NCBI GenBank assembly: GCA_937146765.1
Contig: CAKZRP010000002.1
Location: forward strand, 1-64,000
Source: an uncultured Paracoccaceae bacterium
GTDB lineage: Bacteria > Pseudomonadota > Alphaproteobacteria > Rhodobacterales > Rhodobacteraceae
Reading direction: 5' to 3'
Length of the DNA: 64,000 bases
Part shown: piece by piece, positions 15,931-24,283 of the stretch
How positions within the stretch are numbered: the first letter of the stretch is position 1
Layout of the letters: each line of letters opens with the position of its first letter
The notes under the pieces: model-generated
Told to the model about the DNA's origin: nothing
What the model saw: the letters and a program-made list of their open reading frames with translations, nothing else
Database searches by the model: none
Position numbers and translations under genes: made by a program

Positions 15931-16743
15931 CTATTTTATCGCCGCCATGATTAGATCGCCGACATTGGTCGGAAAATCCGTGTTCGAGCGCATGAGCGCG
16001 GCCGCCCGGCGCCCCTCTTCCAATGTCCTGATCTGACGCCGCAGGTCGCGGATATCGGTGGCAGGCGCGCTCAGCGCGAAGGCCGGGGCTCCCAGGGTGA
16101 TCCGGCCGCTTGCTTGCGCAGCCGTCAGGCGTTTCTCACATCTGCAGGCCGCGCTTTGCGACACCACCCCGCAATAGGACTTGACGAAGCGGGTGACCTC
16201 CTTTCGGGCTCGGCTCAACCTTTGCCGATAGGCGGTGGCGGAAATCTCGAGGGCGTCCGCCGCCTCGCTGTCGGACATCTCGAAAATGTCGCCCAAGACA
16301 TAGGCGATGCGCAGGCTGCGACTGAGGCAGGTCAGCATCGCCAGCGTGCAGCCAACCTTGATCTCCTCAATCGCGATGGCCGTGATCGCGCTGTCGGCTT
16401 GATCGCCCTCGGCGTCGACCAATCCATGTTCCAGATCGTCAGCAAAATCCTTGAAACTCATCCGCATCGCCTCCACTCGGCTGCGCTTGCGCATCCCGAC
16501 AAGGTGCCGCGTGGCGACCTTCATCGCCCAGCCCCCGGCGGCCCGGTCGTCGCGGACCGTTCCGAGATGGGTGATGATCTGGATCAGGATTTCCTGCGTG
16601 GCGTCCTCGGCATCTGCAGGATGCGCCAGCATCCGCAGCGCGAGCCTTAAGACCGGGCCCTGGAGGGACTTCACCACGGATGCCAGCGCCGCGCGGTCCC
16701 CTTGCCGCGCGGCGCTCACCTGGTCCGGGTCCAGATGGATCAT
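15931..16743 (-). CDS. ECF-type RNA polymerase sigma factor with C-terminal extension
   Basis: 270 aa. Sigma region 2 is visible (LRLALRMLAHPADAEDATQE, then GWAMKVATRHLV), as is region 4 (CLSRSLRIAYVLGDIFEMSD and SATAYRQRLSRARKEVTRF). An unusual tail of about 80 residues follows with SAACRCEKRL, a possible zinc or redox site, and a coiled helix. No anti-sigma gene is adjacent. The ATG overlaps the stop of the SRPBCC gene (ATGA), so the pair is translationally coupled. Confidence 0.82.
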   Translation of the reverse strand: MIHLDPDQVSAARQGDRAALASVVKSLQGPVLRLALRMLAHPADAEDATQEILIQIITHLGTVRDDRAAGGWAMKVATRHLVGMRKRSRVEAMRMSFKDFADDLEHGLVDAEGDQADSAITAIAIEEIKVGCTLAMLTCLSRSLRIAYVLGDIFEMSDSEAADALEISATAYRQRLSRARKEVTRFVKSYCGVVSQSAACRCEKRLTAAQASGRITLGAPAFALSAPATDIRDLRRQIRTLEEGRRAAALMRSNTDFPTNVGDLIMAAIK

Positions 16744-17141
16744 ACTTCGAGCCGCTTGCGCAGCGACACCAACTCGGTCGCGAGTGTCTTTTTCTGCTCT
16801 TCCAAAGCGCCTTCCAGCGCCTCGAGCGGCACCGGCGGAGCCATCAGAACGAAGGAATAGATCGCGCTATCTCCCGCATCCTCGGTCACCCGGGAATATG
16901 CCGCGCCGATCGAGCCATCCGGGAAGGTCATGATCCAGTCGATCGTGCCATGCTCGGCAGAAGCGCGAGTTTCCAACTGGATTGGAACCGAACCGTTCGG
17001 GGTCACCAGTTCGGCGTGCTCCGTGTCTGCGGATTTGAACGCGTTGGTCCATTCGGGCAGGTTCGCGGGATTGGCGATATAGGCAAACACCTCCGAGCGG
17101 GGTTTCGCGATGCTGATGGATTGCACGTCATGGGTTTTCAT
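16740..17141 (-). CDS. SRPBCC/polyketide-cyclase-like protein
   Basis: 133 aa from the ATG at 17141, which has GAGGACGACGAG upstream. SISIAKPRSEVFAYIANPA and LPEWTNAFKS match the START/SRPBCC lipid-binding helix-grip fold. A C-terminal helix is charged. It is coupled to the sigma-factor gene, so it may be a ligand-binding partner or target of that regulator; this is inference. Confidence 0.72.
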   Translation of the reverse strand: MKTHDVQSISIAKPRSEVFAYIANPANLPEWTNAFKSADTEHAELVTPNGSVPIQLETRASAEHGTIDWIMTFPDGSIGAAYSRVTEDAGDSAIYSFVLMAPPVPLEALEGALEEQKKTLATELVSLRKRLEV

Positions 17142-17261
17142 CTCGTCGTCCTCATTGAACTGCGCCGAGCCAGTCCCGGCCACATGCTAAGAAAGAGGCG
17201 GGGTCACGAGAGGCTGTGACAAAGAAAGTTAGAAAAATTTGTGCCGGCGTCCGCGCGCCGG

Positions 17262-17885
17262 TCAGCGCTTGCGATAGGCGGCTGCCTTGGCCCTGTTGCC
17301 GCAGACCTCCATCGAGCACCAGCGCCGCTTGTGGTTCTTGCTGATGTCGAGGAAGTAAAGCGTGCAGCTTGGCCCCTCACAATTCCGCACATAGCGGAAA
17401 TCCGCCTCGGCGATCAGGCGCGCAACCGCTGTTGCCATCCTGACGATCAGATCGCGAGGGCTGGTCAGCGGATGACTGTCGGAAAGGGTAAGCGGTCGTG
17501 CGAGGGAGGCGTCGGGTTCCGTGGTGGGGACGATCTGCAGGAATCGTGCGCCGCGTGCGAGGATCTCATTGATCTCGGCGATGACGGGATGGCCTGCATC
17601 TCTCAACTCGCTGCCGCTGGCCTCTTGTACGAAGGGCCGAACCCTTTCGCGGAATGCGACGAACTCTTGCCGGACCTCTTCAAGCGCAGGCGCCGCGGCA
17701 GCTTCGCGGAACGGGGCCAACTCGACCTCCGAGGCAAGTCCCGCCGCCACCAGCCAATCCAAGAGATCCGGGCCGGTCTCCAGCCAGTCGTAGCGCACAG
17801 AGCGCGGCATAGCCACGCTGTTCAGGAAATCCAGCGCCGAACTTTCCCCAATCAGGAACGGCGCCGGCCTTGGGACTTTGGTCAT
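17262..17885 (-). CDS. CGNR zinc-finger / ABATE-domain regulator
   Basis: 207 aa from the ATG at 17885 (GGAG upstream). The N-terminal half resembles the ABATE (putative stress-induced regulator) domain; the C-terminus carries RNCEGPSCTLYFLD, then RRWCSMEVCGNRAKAAAYR, the CGNR zinc finger with its four cysteines. Proteins of this type are thought to be transcription regulators. It is divergent from the exported hydrolase/FMN-reductase pair, which is its probable target. Confidence 0.85.
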   Translation of the reverse strand: MTKVPRPAPFLIGESSALDFLNSVAMPRSVRYDWLETGPDLLDWLVAAGLASEVELAPFREAAAAPALEEVRQEFVAFRERVRPFVQEASGSELRDAGHPVIAEINEILARGARFLQIVPTTEPDASLARPLTLSDSHPLTSPRDLIVRMATAVARLIAEADFRYVRNCEGPSCTLYFLDISKNHKRRWCSMEVCGNRAKAAAYRKR

Positions 17886-17926
17886 CTGGTTCTCCGTCTG
17901 AGAGGTGTTACTGCGATCGGCATACA

Positions 17927-17993
17927 TAACTGTCTTCGATACGTTTTACCAGTTATAATCTCACGCATTCCATCACAATAAAGTAACTGTCTT
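17927..17993. promoter_or_regulatory. Divergent promoter region with repeated TAACTGTCTT motif
   Basis: The gap between the CGNR gene and the hydrolase has two exact copies of TAACTGTCTT (17927-17936 and 17984-17993), an inverted related CCAGTTAT between them, and a consensus -10 TATAAT at 17954-17959. The arrangement suggests binding sites for the adjacent CGNR regulator, though no consensus for that family is known to me. Confidence 0.4.
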
Positions 17994-18058
17994 AAATTCA
18001 TTTTAAAGGTTACTAAGGAGCCGTCGAACCAGGCTTTAACCGCTATCAAAGGTGTAAC

Positions 18059-19006
18059 ATGAACCTCCCCCCCTCTAGCCGCTCTCCTGCAGCGGCTGCC
18101 CTCGCGCTTTCCCTGCTCGCTCCCGCTGTCTCTGCAGGCAACCCCGAGTCCTGGCCCGTCAGCTACCGCAGCACTGAAATCGGTGGTGTCTCGATCGCTT
18201 ATCGCGAGGCAGGACCACAGGATGCGCCTGTCATCCTCTTGCTGCACGGCTTTCCCTCGTCGTCGCACATGTTTCGCGACCTGATCCCGGAAATCGCGGG
18301 CAGCTATCACGTCATTGCCCCCGACTACCCCGGCTTCGGCCAGTCTTCGGCGCCGGCGGCAGAGCACTATGACTATGACTTCGCCACCCTCGCCGAGACC
18401 ATGAACGCCTTTACCGAGGCGCTCGGGCTCGAGGACTACACGCTCTATATGCAGGACTATGGCGGCCCGGTGGGCATGCGGCTTGCTGTCTCTCATCCGG
18501 ATCGCATCGCGGGCCTCGTGTTCCAGAACGCCACCGTACATGCCGAAGGCTGGTCCTCGGAGGTGGCGGCGCAGCTCTCGCCGTACTGGAGCGAGCGCAC
18601 GCCCGAAACCGAGGCGCCGGTCCGCGCGTTCCTCGCGCCCGAAACGACGCGCTGGCAATACGAGCAGGGCAGCACAAGACGCGACAAGTTGAGCCCCGAT
18701 GCCTGGGTCGTCGATCAGGCCGGGTTGGACCGGCCGGGCAACGATGCCATCCAGCTTGAGTATCTGTGGAACTATCGTGACAACGTCGCCGCCTACCCCG
18801 CCTGGCAGGCCTATCTGGCCAGCGCGCAGCCGCGGACGCTGATCGTTTGGGGTGCGAATGACCCGTTCTTCACCATGGATGCTGTGACCGGCTTGCAAAA
18901 GCTGCTCCCCGATGCCGAGACACGGCTTCTCGACGCCGGCCATTTCGCGCTGGAAACCCACGCCCCGGACATCGGCGCCGCCATCCGCGACACCTTTTCC
19001 CATTGA
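18059..19006 (+). CDS. Exported alpha/beta hydrolase (haloalkane dehalogenase/epoxide hydrolase-like)
   Basis: 315 aa with an N-terminal signal peptide (AAAALALSLLAPAVSAG). The alpha/beta-hydrolase core includes LLLHGFPSSSHMFRDL (oxyanion HG), PDYPGFGQS and the nucleophile elbow MQDYGGPVG with Asp as nucleophile, then a late WGANDPFF acid and DAGHFALE His. An Asp nucleophile is typical of haloalkane dehalogenases and epoxide hydrolases rather than esterases. An FMN reductase gene follows after 28 bases. Periplasmic location is likely. Confidence 0.8.
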   Translation: MNLPPSSRSPAAAALALSLLAPAVSAGNPESWPVSYRSTEIGGVSIAYREAGPQDAPVILLLHGFPSSSHMFRDLIPEIAGSYHVIAPDYPGFGQSSAPAAEHYDYDFATLAETMNAFTEALGLEDYTLYMQDYGGPVGMRLAVSHPDRIAGLVFQNATVHAEGWSSEVAAQLSPYWSERTPETEAPVRAFLAPETTRWQYEQGSTRRDKLSPDAWVVDQAGLDRPGNDAIQLEYLWNYRDNVAAYPAWQAYLASAQPRTLIVWGANDPFFTMDAVTGLQKLLPDAETRLLDAGHFALETHAPDIGAAIRDTFSH

Positions 19007-19034
19007 TCGCCCTGCAACCCCAAGGAGCAAACCA

Positions 19035-19664
19035 ATGACCAAGATTCTCTATATCGCGGCCTCGCCGCGCGGCGCGTTGTCCCAGTCCGGCAAGCTGGCC
19101 GAGGCCTATCTTGCGGCGCGTCAGATGGCGCAACCGGATATCCGCCTCGACCGGCTCGATCTGTGGCGCGCTGATCTGCCCGAATTCGACGGGGACAAGG
19201 CGGCGGCGAAGATGACTTTCTTCGGCGTGGGCGATATGGACGCACCGCGCCAAAGCGCCTGGGACCAGGTGGTCACCGTCACGAACCGGTTTGTCGAGGC
19301 GGATGAATATGTGCTCTCGGTACCAATGTGGAACGGCGGCATCCCCTACAAGCTCAAGCAATACATCGACATCATCACCCAGCCCGGCCTGTTGTTCGGC
19401 TTCGATCCCGAGGCCGGCTACAGCGGCTTGCTGCGCGGCAAGTCAGCGCGGGTGTTCTATACCTCCGGGGTCTATGCGCCGGGGGCACCCGCCAAATACG
19501 GCACCGATCACCATTCGACCTATTTGGACTGGTGGTTCGATTTCATCGGCGTGGCCAATATCGAAACCGTGCGGTTCCAGCCCTCGCTGCTGACGGCGGA
19601 CCCGGCCGGGGACCAGTTGAAGGCGCTCGATCGAGCAAGGGATTTGCACTTGCTGCAGGTCTAA
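19035..19664 (+). CDS. FMN-dependent NADH:quinone/azo reductase (AzoR-like flavodoxin fold)
   Basis: 209 aa. MTKILYIAASPRGALSQS is the flavodoxin-like phosphate-binding loop of AzoR/NQO enzymes; VPMWNGGIPYKLKQYIDIITQPG is the signature segment contacting FMN; GKSARVFYTSG follows. It reduces quinones or azo compounds by two-electron transfer. The start at 19035 has AAGGAG upstream. It is co-transcribed with the exported hydrolase and lies 108 bases before the IS5-family element. Confidence 0.85.
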   Translation: MTKILYIAASPRGALSQSGKLAEAYLAARQMAQPDIRLDRLDLWRADLPEFDGDKAAAKMTFFGVGDMDAPRQSAWDQVVTVTNRFVEADEYVLSVPMWNGGIPYKLKQYIDIITQPGLLFGFDPEAGYSGLLRGKSARVFYTSGVYAPGAPAKYGTDHHSTYLDWWFDFIGVANIETVRFQPSLLTADPAGDQLKALDRARDLHLLQV

Positions 19665-19770
19665 TCGCAATTGCAACGCCTCGGAGTATGACAGTTCCGG
19701 GGCGGTCGCGGCTTACAGGGTGGTAGAAAATTTGCAGACCGAGCGGTCATTTGAAGTGATCCCGAATTCG

Positions 19771-20222
19771 CTAGGTCATGTTGACAACGGCGAAGCCAGA
19801 GCCTGATGCAGGCGGTGTCGACGAAGGCGAGGAAACTGTCTGCGGTTGTGTCGTAGCGCGTTGCCAGTCGACAGCTGTTCTTCAGCGTGTTGAAGCACCG
19901 TTCAACCATGTTGCGCAGGGTGTAGATCGTCATGTCTACCGCCTTGCTCAGTTTTCGGTTCTTGCGCATCGGTATCATCGGCAAAGCGTTGTGGCTCTCG
20001 ATATCTTCCCGAATTTTATCAGAGTCATAGCCCCTGTCGGCGACCAACACGGCGGGTTGGGGCAGGTTGTCGGCCATCGCCAGATCATAGCCCGAGTAGT
20101 CTGAATCTTTCCCGGGCGTGATCTCGGTCCTCATCGGGAGACCAGCGCCGTTGACACGGAGATGGATCTTGGTCGAAAACCCACCTATCGAACGGCCAAG
20201 AGCCTCTTTCGGAGTCCCCCTT
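19771..20222 (-). CDS. IS5-family transposase, second frame (OrfB)
   Basis: Continues the transposase from the frameshift: TPKEALGRSIGGFSTKIHLR, VLVADRGYDSDKIRED (second catalytic Asp) and TLRNMVERCFNTLKNSCRLA (catalytic Glu), then AFVDTACIRLWLR. The normal end VNMT-stop is present in the DNA but in another frame, so one base was lost and the actual frame reads out of the element to 19661. This may or may not affect activity. Confidence 0.75.
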
Positions 20223-20624
20223 TTGCGCCGGCCGCATGGTGGTGGGTCCTGACCATGGTGCTGTCGATCATCTGGAGCTTTTCGGGCGCGAGCTTCGCGT
20301 GGTTCAAAGCATTCAGTATGTCCTCCCACAGCCCGGCGAGCGTCCAGCGCCGGAACTGCCGACAGACAGAGGACCACTTGCCAAACTCCTCTGGCAGGTC
20401 CCGCCAGGGCGCACCGGTTCGCGCGACCCAGATAATGCCATCCAGAACAAGCCGATGGTCCGCAGCCTTGCGCCCATTCGGATGCCGAATTGCTCGGATG
20501 AAGCCCTCAAAGATTGCCCATTCGTCGTCGGGCATCAGGTTGCGTGCCAAGCTCACCTCCCACGTAGAGATGACCTTGAATCACAGCCGAGCGCGCAGAG
20601 GAATCCTTTTTGTCAACACGACCT
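19773..20624 (-). mobile_element. IS5-family (IS427-type) insertion sequence
   Basis: An element of about 850 bp bounded by inverted ends: AGGTCATGTTGACAA at 19773-19787 and TTGTCAACACGACCT at 20610-20624, 14 of 15 positions matching. It encodes a two-frame transposase on the minus strand. Length and two-frame design are usual for the IS427 group. I could not identify the target duplication. The element looks nearly intact, apart from a one-base loss near the transposase C-terminus. Confidence 0.7.
20185..20556 (-). CDS. IS5-family transposase, first frame (OrfA)
   Basis: 123 codons: LMPDDEWAIFEGFIRAIRHP, RKAADHRLVLDGIIWVARTG, then WSSVCRQFRRWTLAGLWEDI and LQMIDSTMVRTHHHAAGAKG. This is the DUF4096-type N-terminal half of IS427-group transposases with the first catalytic Asp in MIDST. 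The frame ends shortly after AGAKGG, where a run of A and G (AAAAGGGGG) gives a slippery site for programmed frameshifting into the second frame. Confidence 0.85.
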   Translation of the reverse strand: MSLARNLMPDDEWAIFEGFIRAIRHPNGRKAADHRLVLDGIIWVARTGAPWRDLPEEFGKWSSVCRQFRRWTLAGLWEDILNALNHAKLAPEKLQMIDSTMVRTHHHAAGAKGGLRKRLLAVR

Positions 20625-20769
20625 GGGCATCGCCGGCTTGTGGTCTATTGAAACGATGCTTTAGGGTTTGGGAAAAGGCAGTTTACCTCTGATCCATTTT
20701 GCACAGCCTATAGTGACGTTGAACATTGTTTTTGATTTCTCCATTGAGAGGCGACAAGGATTTAAATTC

Positions 20770-22311
20770 ATGAAAGCGAATGCAACACCCGAATTGAGTC
20801 AAAAGTGGTGGTCGACGAATAAGGCCAAGACGCTGAAGCCGACAGGCCTAGGCAAGCTCCTGAAAGATTTCGAAGTCGCCGAAGACCAGATGGATTGGGA
20901 CAAGGCGCTCAAAGCTCTGGCGGGCGTGAAGAAGAAAATCCCATCTGTCATAAAGGCGTGTAATGAAACCTTGCACAAGGACACGCTTGCGGCGCTCAAG
21001 AAATATGCAAAGGTCATCGAGGCAAAGGAAGCCGACCTGACCGCCAGGAAACAGGAGGCTGCCGACAGGGCCGTGGCGGCCTCTGCCCCAAAACAGAAAG
21101 TCGGGAAACAGGTTGTCATCTGGCAGCAGGACGTCGGCGCATTGGCCCTGAAGGCGTACAAGCCGAACTTCCTCGACGCGATGCACGGCGTTGAATTCAA
21201 GCTGAAACTGAACGACGACATCCTTGACGTTCTGGTAGCCGAAAAGGATTTGGTTACGCCTCAGCAAATGGTCGATGACTGCAATGAGCGGTCCGACGCG
21301 CTGATCGCAAAGCTTGTTGCTCTGATGCGAAAGATTGAAGCCGCTGCCGACAAAGAAGCAGACAGCATCAAGCGGCAGAAGATCTATGCTTTGTTTGAGC
21401 TGCAAACCCGCGCCGAGTTGAAAAAGGCCAAGTCAGATTTCGCCGAAATCCCGCAGAAGCGATGGAGTGCTTACATCAAGCGCAAGCAACAGTTCCGAGA
21501 CTACCAGATCAAGACAGGCGTTGAGCTTACAACCGGTGTCCTGAGCGTTGCCGGTGGCGCATTGGGGGTTGCGGGAGCGGCGGCGACCGGTGGCGCCTCG
21601 CTGGCCCTTGGTATTGTCGGGCTGGTGCGGGGTGTGACGGCGCTGGCAAGCAAGATCAAGGACATTGCGATTTCCGCGAATACGGTCGAGAAAACACTCG
21701 AGAGTGACCTCGAAACGCTGAAAGCGCGCTATCACACGGCTGTTGGCGCAGCCCAGAACATGCAAGGCGTCTCCGAAGTCTCGGCCTCGGTGCTAAAGGG
21801 TATTCTCGGCGAAGATACCCCATTTCTCGCGACGCTGCCAAAATGTGACCGAAATTTCGCGTTGTTGCAAAACAAGGTTGCGGGGCTTGAAGTTGGCGGG
21901 CGCGATCTCTCCGGCCAGATCGACAAGGGATTAAAGGCCTGCGCAAAACTGGAACAGGTCCTGAAGGCCTCGTCCGGGGCCGAGACCCGCAAGCAATTTG
22001 ACACATTGCGCAAGGGGCGTGCGGCGCTTGATAAGGCACTGGATGCCTGTTCGGATATGATGAGCGATGCAACACGGGTGAGCAGGAACGCACCAAAGCT
22101 TGAGCAGTTGCTCATGGCGTTGAAAGGCACCAATCCAAAATATGCGGACATCTTTGAAAAGGCGTTTCCAGTCGTCGTGAACCTGGCCCTGACCGGCACC
22201 AATGCGGCCGATGGTTTCAAAGGTGCTGAAAGCGCATTGGAGCATGCGAACACCAGTTTGAGCTTGTTCAACGACTTGCTCGGCGAGATCGAAAAACAGG
22301 TTGATGCCTAA
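20770..22311 (+). CDS. Unknown coiled-coil protein with glycine-rich hydrophobic hairpin (pore-forming-toxin-like architecture)
   Basis: 513 aa from the ATG at 20770 (AAGGA ten bases upstream). I do not recognise the family. It is Lys/Ala/Glu-rich and almost all helical. Long heptad-like helices (about 50-245) precede one strongly hydrophobic stretch at residues 252-294 (VLSVAGGALGVAGAAATGG, then ASLALGIVGLVRG), after which further coiled-coil helices continue to the end. There is no signal peptide. Helix bundle, central hydrophobic tongue and helix bundle is the layout of alpha-helical pore-forming toxins (HBL/NHE, XaxA/B, MakA). Base composition is less GC-rich than neighbours, and it sits beside an IS, suggesting transfer. 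Confidence 0.6.
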   Translation: MKANATPELSQKWWSTNKAKTLKPTGLGKLLKDFEVAEDQMDWDKALKALAGVKKKIPSVIKACNETLHKDTLAALKKYAKVIEAKEADLTARKQEAADRAVAASAPKQKVGKQVVIWQQDVGALALKAYKPNFLDAMHGVEFKLKLNDDILDVLVAEKDLVTPQQMVDDCNERSDALIAKLVALMRKIEAAADKEADSIKRQKIYALFELQTRAELKKAKSDFAEIPQKRWSAYIKRKQQFRDYQIKTGVELTTGVLSVAGGALGVAGAAATGGASLALGIVGLVRGVTALASKIKDIAISANTVEKTLESDLETLKARYHTAVGAAQNMQGVSEVSASVLKGILGEDTPFLATLPKCDRNFALLQNKVAGLEVGGRDLSGQIDKGLKACAKLEQVLKASSGAETRKQFDTLRKGRAALDKALDACSDMMSDATRVSRNAPKLEQLLMALKGTNPKYADIFEKAFPVVVNLALTGTNAADGFKGAESALEHANTSLSLFNDLLGEIEKQVDA

Positions 22312-22368
22312 GGTAAAATACCTCGGCATGGGGCAGTTTTACTGAGCTCATCATTGCCTGAGCGCAAT

Positions 22369-22391
22369 GCAGGGGGCCGCAGGTCCCCTGC
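22369..22391. terminator. Possible hairpin downstream of the coiled-coil gene
   Basis: GCAGGGG (22369-22375) pairs with CCCCTGC (22385-22391) around a 9-base loop, 58 bases after the stop codon. No T-run follows, so it is a weak terminator candidate. Confidence 0.3.
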
Positions 22392-22517
22392 AGGGTCGCC
22401 CAATGATACTGCCGTGTTGGTTTTCGCGCGCGACTGTGATTCCATGCCGATTGTTGATGGTGGTGGCGACAGATGCCGCGTCGGCAGCGACGGGTCGGAA
22501 CACGAAGGAGAAACCGG

Positions 22518-24056
22518 ATGGCTGGACGAAGGTACGGGCGGATCGGCCAGCACGGATTCCCGCTGCAGGCGCTTTGGACGATGCTATGGCTTGCTCTGGT
22601 CGCCTCCGGCCTCTGGTGCACCGGCGCCGCCCGCGCCGCCGAATTCGAAGTGCGGGACGATCTGGCCCCGCATCTGGCGCGGCTCGTGCCGCTCTACCGC
22701 CCGTTTTATGCCGAGGAACTGCTGCGGCGGCCCGGCGACCACCCCGAGGAGGCGGCCGACGCGGCGACACCCACGCAGGAGTGGGACGGCCTACCGCATC
22801 ACATCATCCGCATATCCGGTCCCATTGAGAAGGGCGATCTGGCGCGGCTCGACGCCTTCGTCGAAGCGCAGAACCCGCCGGAAGGCTGGTTCACCTGGTC
22901 GCTGGTCCTCGACAGTCCCGGCGGCAATTTTCAGGAGGGCATCGCCATCGGTAAATGGCTGCGGGAAAGACTCTCCTCGCAGGACCCGAACTTCCTCGGC
23001 TCCTTCGTGCTGCGCGACACCGAATGCCTCTCGGCCTGCGCGCTGATCTTTGCCCTCTCCTCGCACAAGCGGATGCTCGATGACACCGACAGTTCCAATT
23101 ACCTGGAACTGGGCGGGCGGCTGGGCTTTCACATGGGAGTCTTGCCGGATGCCGTCGCCGCCACCAAGATCCCCATTCGCGACACCATGAACCTGACCTA
23201 TGACATCATGGCCGCCTATATGGTGCTGATCGAGGACCAGACCAGCCCGCCGGATCTGATCATCGAGGCCTTGAAGGCCCGCGATGCGCAGAGCTTCTTT
23301 TACGTGGAGGCCAGCGCCAGGGCCTATGACCTCGGGTTCATTCCGGTCTCCGACGGCAACCTGTCCCGGCCGCTGTCCACCGCCGCCCTGAGCATGGAGA
23401 CGGTCGACAGCCTCTGCATACACCTGCGCGAGATCTCGCAACTGCCGCAGACCATCGTGAACGAGGAATACGGGTTCCTGCATGCGGCGGATGTGGAGTT
23501 TGCCGACGACCTCTTCGACGGGCAGGAAACCGAGGTGTTTCGCGGGAATTTCGTCTCTGGCGAAAGCTGCCTGATTGGCCGCAGCACCAAGGGCAATCTG
23601 CTGATCCATGTCACCAACAGCAATTTCCGCTGCAAGGCGGGTGATGATCCCTATGCCAATTGGTGCGCGGTCGATCAGGACGAGAATGTCGAGAGCCAGG
23701 TGCAAAGCTCCGCCACCAATGCCCTGCTTGCAGATATCAGCGCCTGCCCGATGGGGCGCCTGCATCCGCTGGTCAATAGGGCGGGTCTTGAGACCGACAT
23801 CTATGCTTTCCCGGAGAACTTCGGCCTGGCGCAGATCGCTCGGAACGTCAATCTGCGGGCACAGCCCGCGCTTACCGCGCCACAGCTTGCGAAACTGGCG
23901 ACCGGGGACATGGTGCATCTGCGCGATTGCGCGGTGACCGAGGACAATCAGGCGGTCTGGCTCAAGGTTCAGGCCGGAGAGATGCTGGGCTGGATTTCGG
24001 CCCGCTTTGCCCATGTATACAACGCCGAATGGGTCGGCATCGACGAGCAGCCTTAG
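22518..24056 (+). CDS. Exported ClpP/crotonase-fold protein with C-terminal SH3-type domain
   Basis: 512 aa from the ATG at 22518 (AAGGAG seven bases upstream). A long N-terminal hydrophobic segment ending CTGAARAAE is a signal peptide. Residues about 95-270 resemble the periplasmic ClpP-like group (COG3904): SLVLDSPGGNFQEGIAIGKW, DTECLSACALIFAL with a candidate catalytic Ser between cysteines, and RLGFHMG. The C-terminal 70 residues (ARNVNLRAQPALTAPQLAKL, VWLKVQAGEMLGW) form a bacterial SH3 domain, usually cell-wall or peptide binding. It could be a periplasmic protease. The neighbouring coiled-coil protein may be a partner, but the 206-base gap does not prove an operon. Confidence 0.68.
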   Translation: MAGRRYGRIGQHGFPLQALWTMLWLALVASGLWCTGAARAAEFEVRDDLAPHLARLVPLYRPFYAEELLRRPGDHPEEAADAATPTQEWDGLPHHIIRISGPIEKGDLARLDAFVEAQNPPEGWFTWSLVLDSPGGNFQEGIAIGKWLRERLSSQDPNFLGSFVLRDTECLSACALIFALSSHKRMLDDTDSSNYLELGGRLGFHMGVLPDAVAATKIPIRDTMNLTYDIMAAYMVLIEDQTSPPDLIIEALKARDAQSFFYVEASARAYDLGFIPVSDGNLSRPLSTAALSMETVDSLCIHLREISQLPQTIVNEEYGFLHAADVEFADDLFDGQETEVFRGNFVSGESCLIGRSTKGNLLIHVTNSNFRCKAGDDPYANWCAVDQDENVESQVQSSATNALLADISACPMGRLHPLVNRAGLETDIYAFPENFGLAQIARNVNLRAQPALTAPQLAKLATGDMVHLRDCAVTEDNQAVWLKVQAGEMLGWISARFAHVYNAEWVGIDEQP

Positions 24057-24283
24057 TAAAAACAATACAATCCTTCACCGCACTTGCTTCCTTTCCTCGA
24101 GTTCGTCCACCTCTTCTTATTAACGGTCGAACACCTAGCGGCTCCGGATTTCCTGGTGTCGCTTTTTTTGCACACGCCCCGCCTAGAAACTGTATCAAGT
24201 CCAAACATCGTAACTTTACGGTTGTCACGACGGAACACGCTGCTGAGTACCGCCGTCTCGATTGACACCCAGCAGCCTGAACT
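24057..24283. other. Intergenic, no gene seen
   Basis: 227 bases of A+T-richer sequence after the SH3 protein gene. Open frames here lack coding character and ribosome-binding sites. No hairpin with a T-run or other signal was found. Confidence 0.5.

Noticed and set aside
22791..24065. Long antisense open frame opposite the SH3 protein gene
   Set aside because: Long antisense frames are common in high-GC DNA; no signal, start site or family resemblance supports it, whereas the plus strand encodes a signal peptide and known domains.
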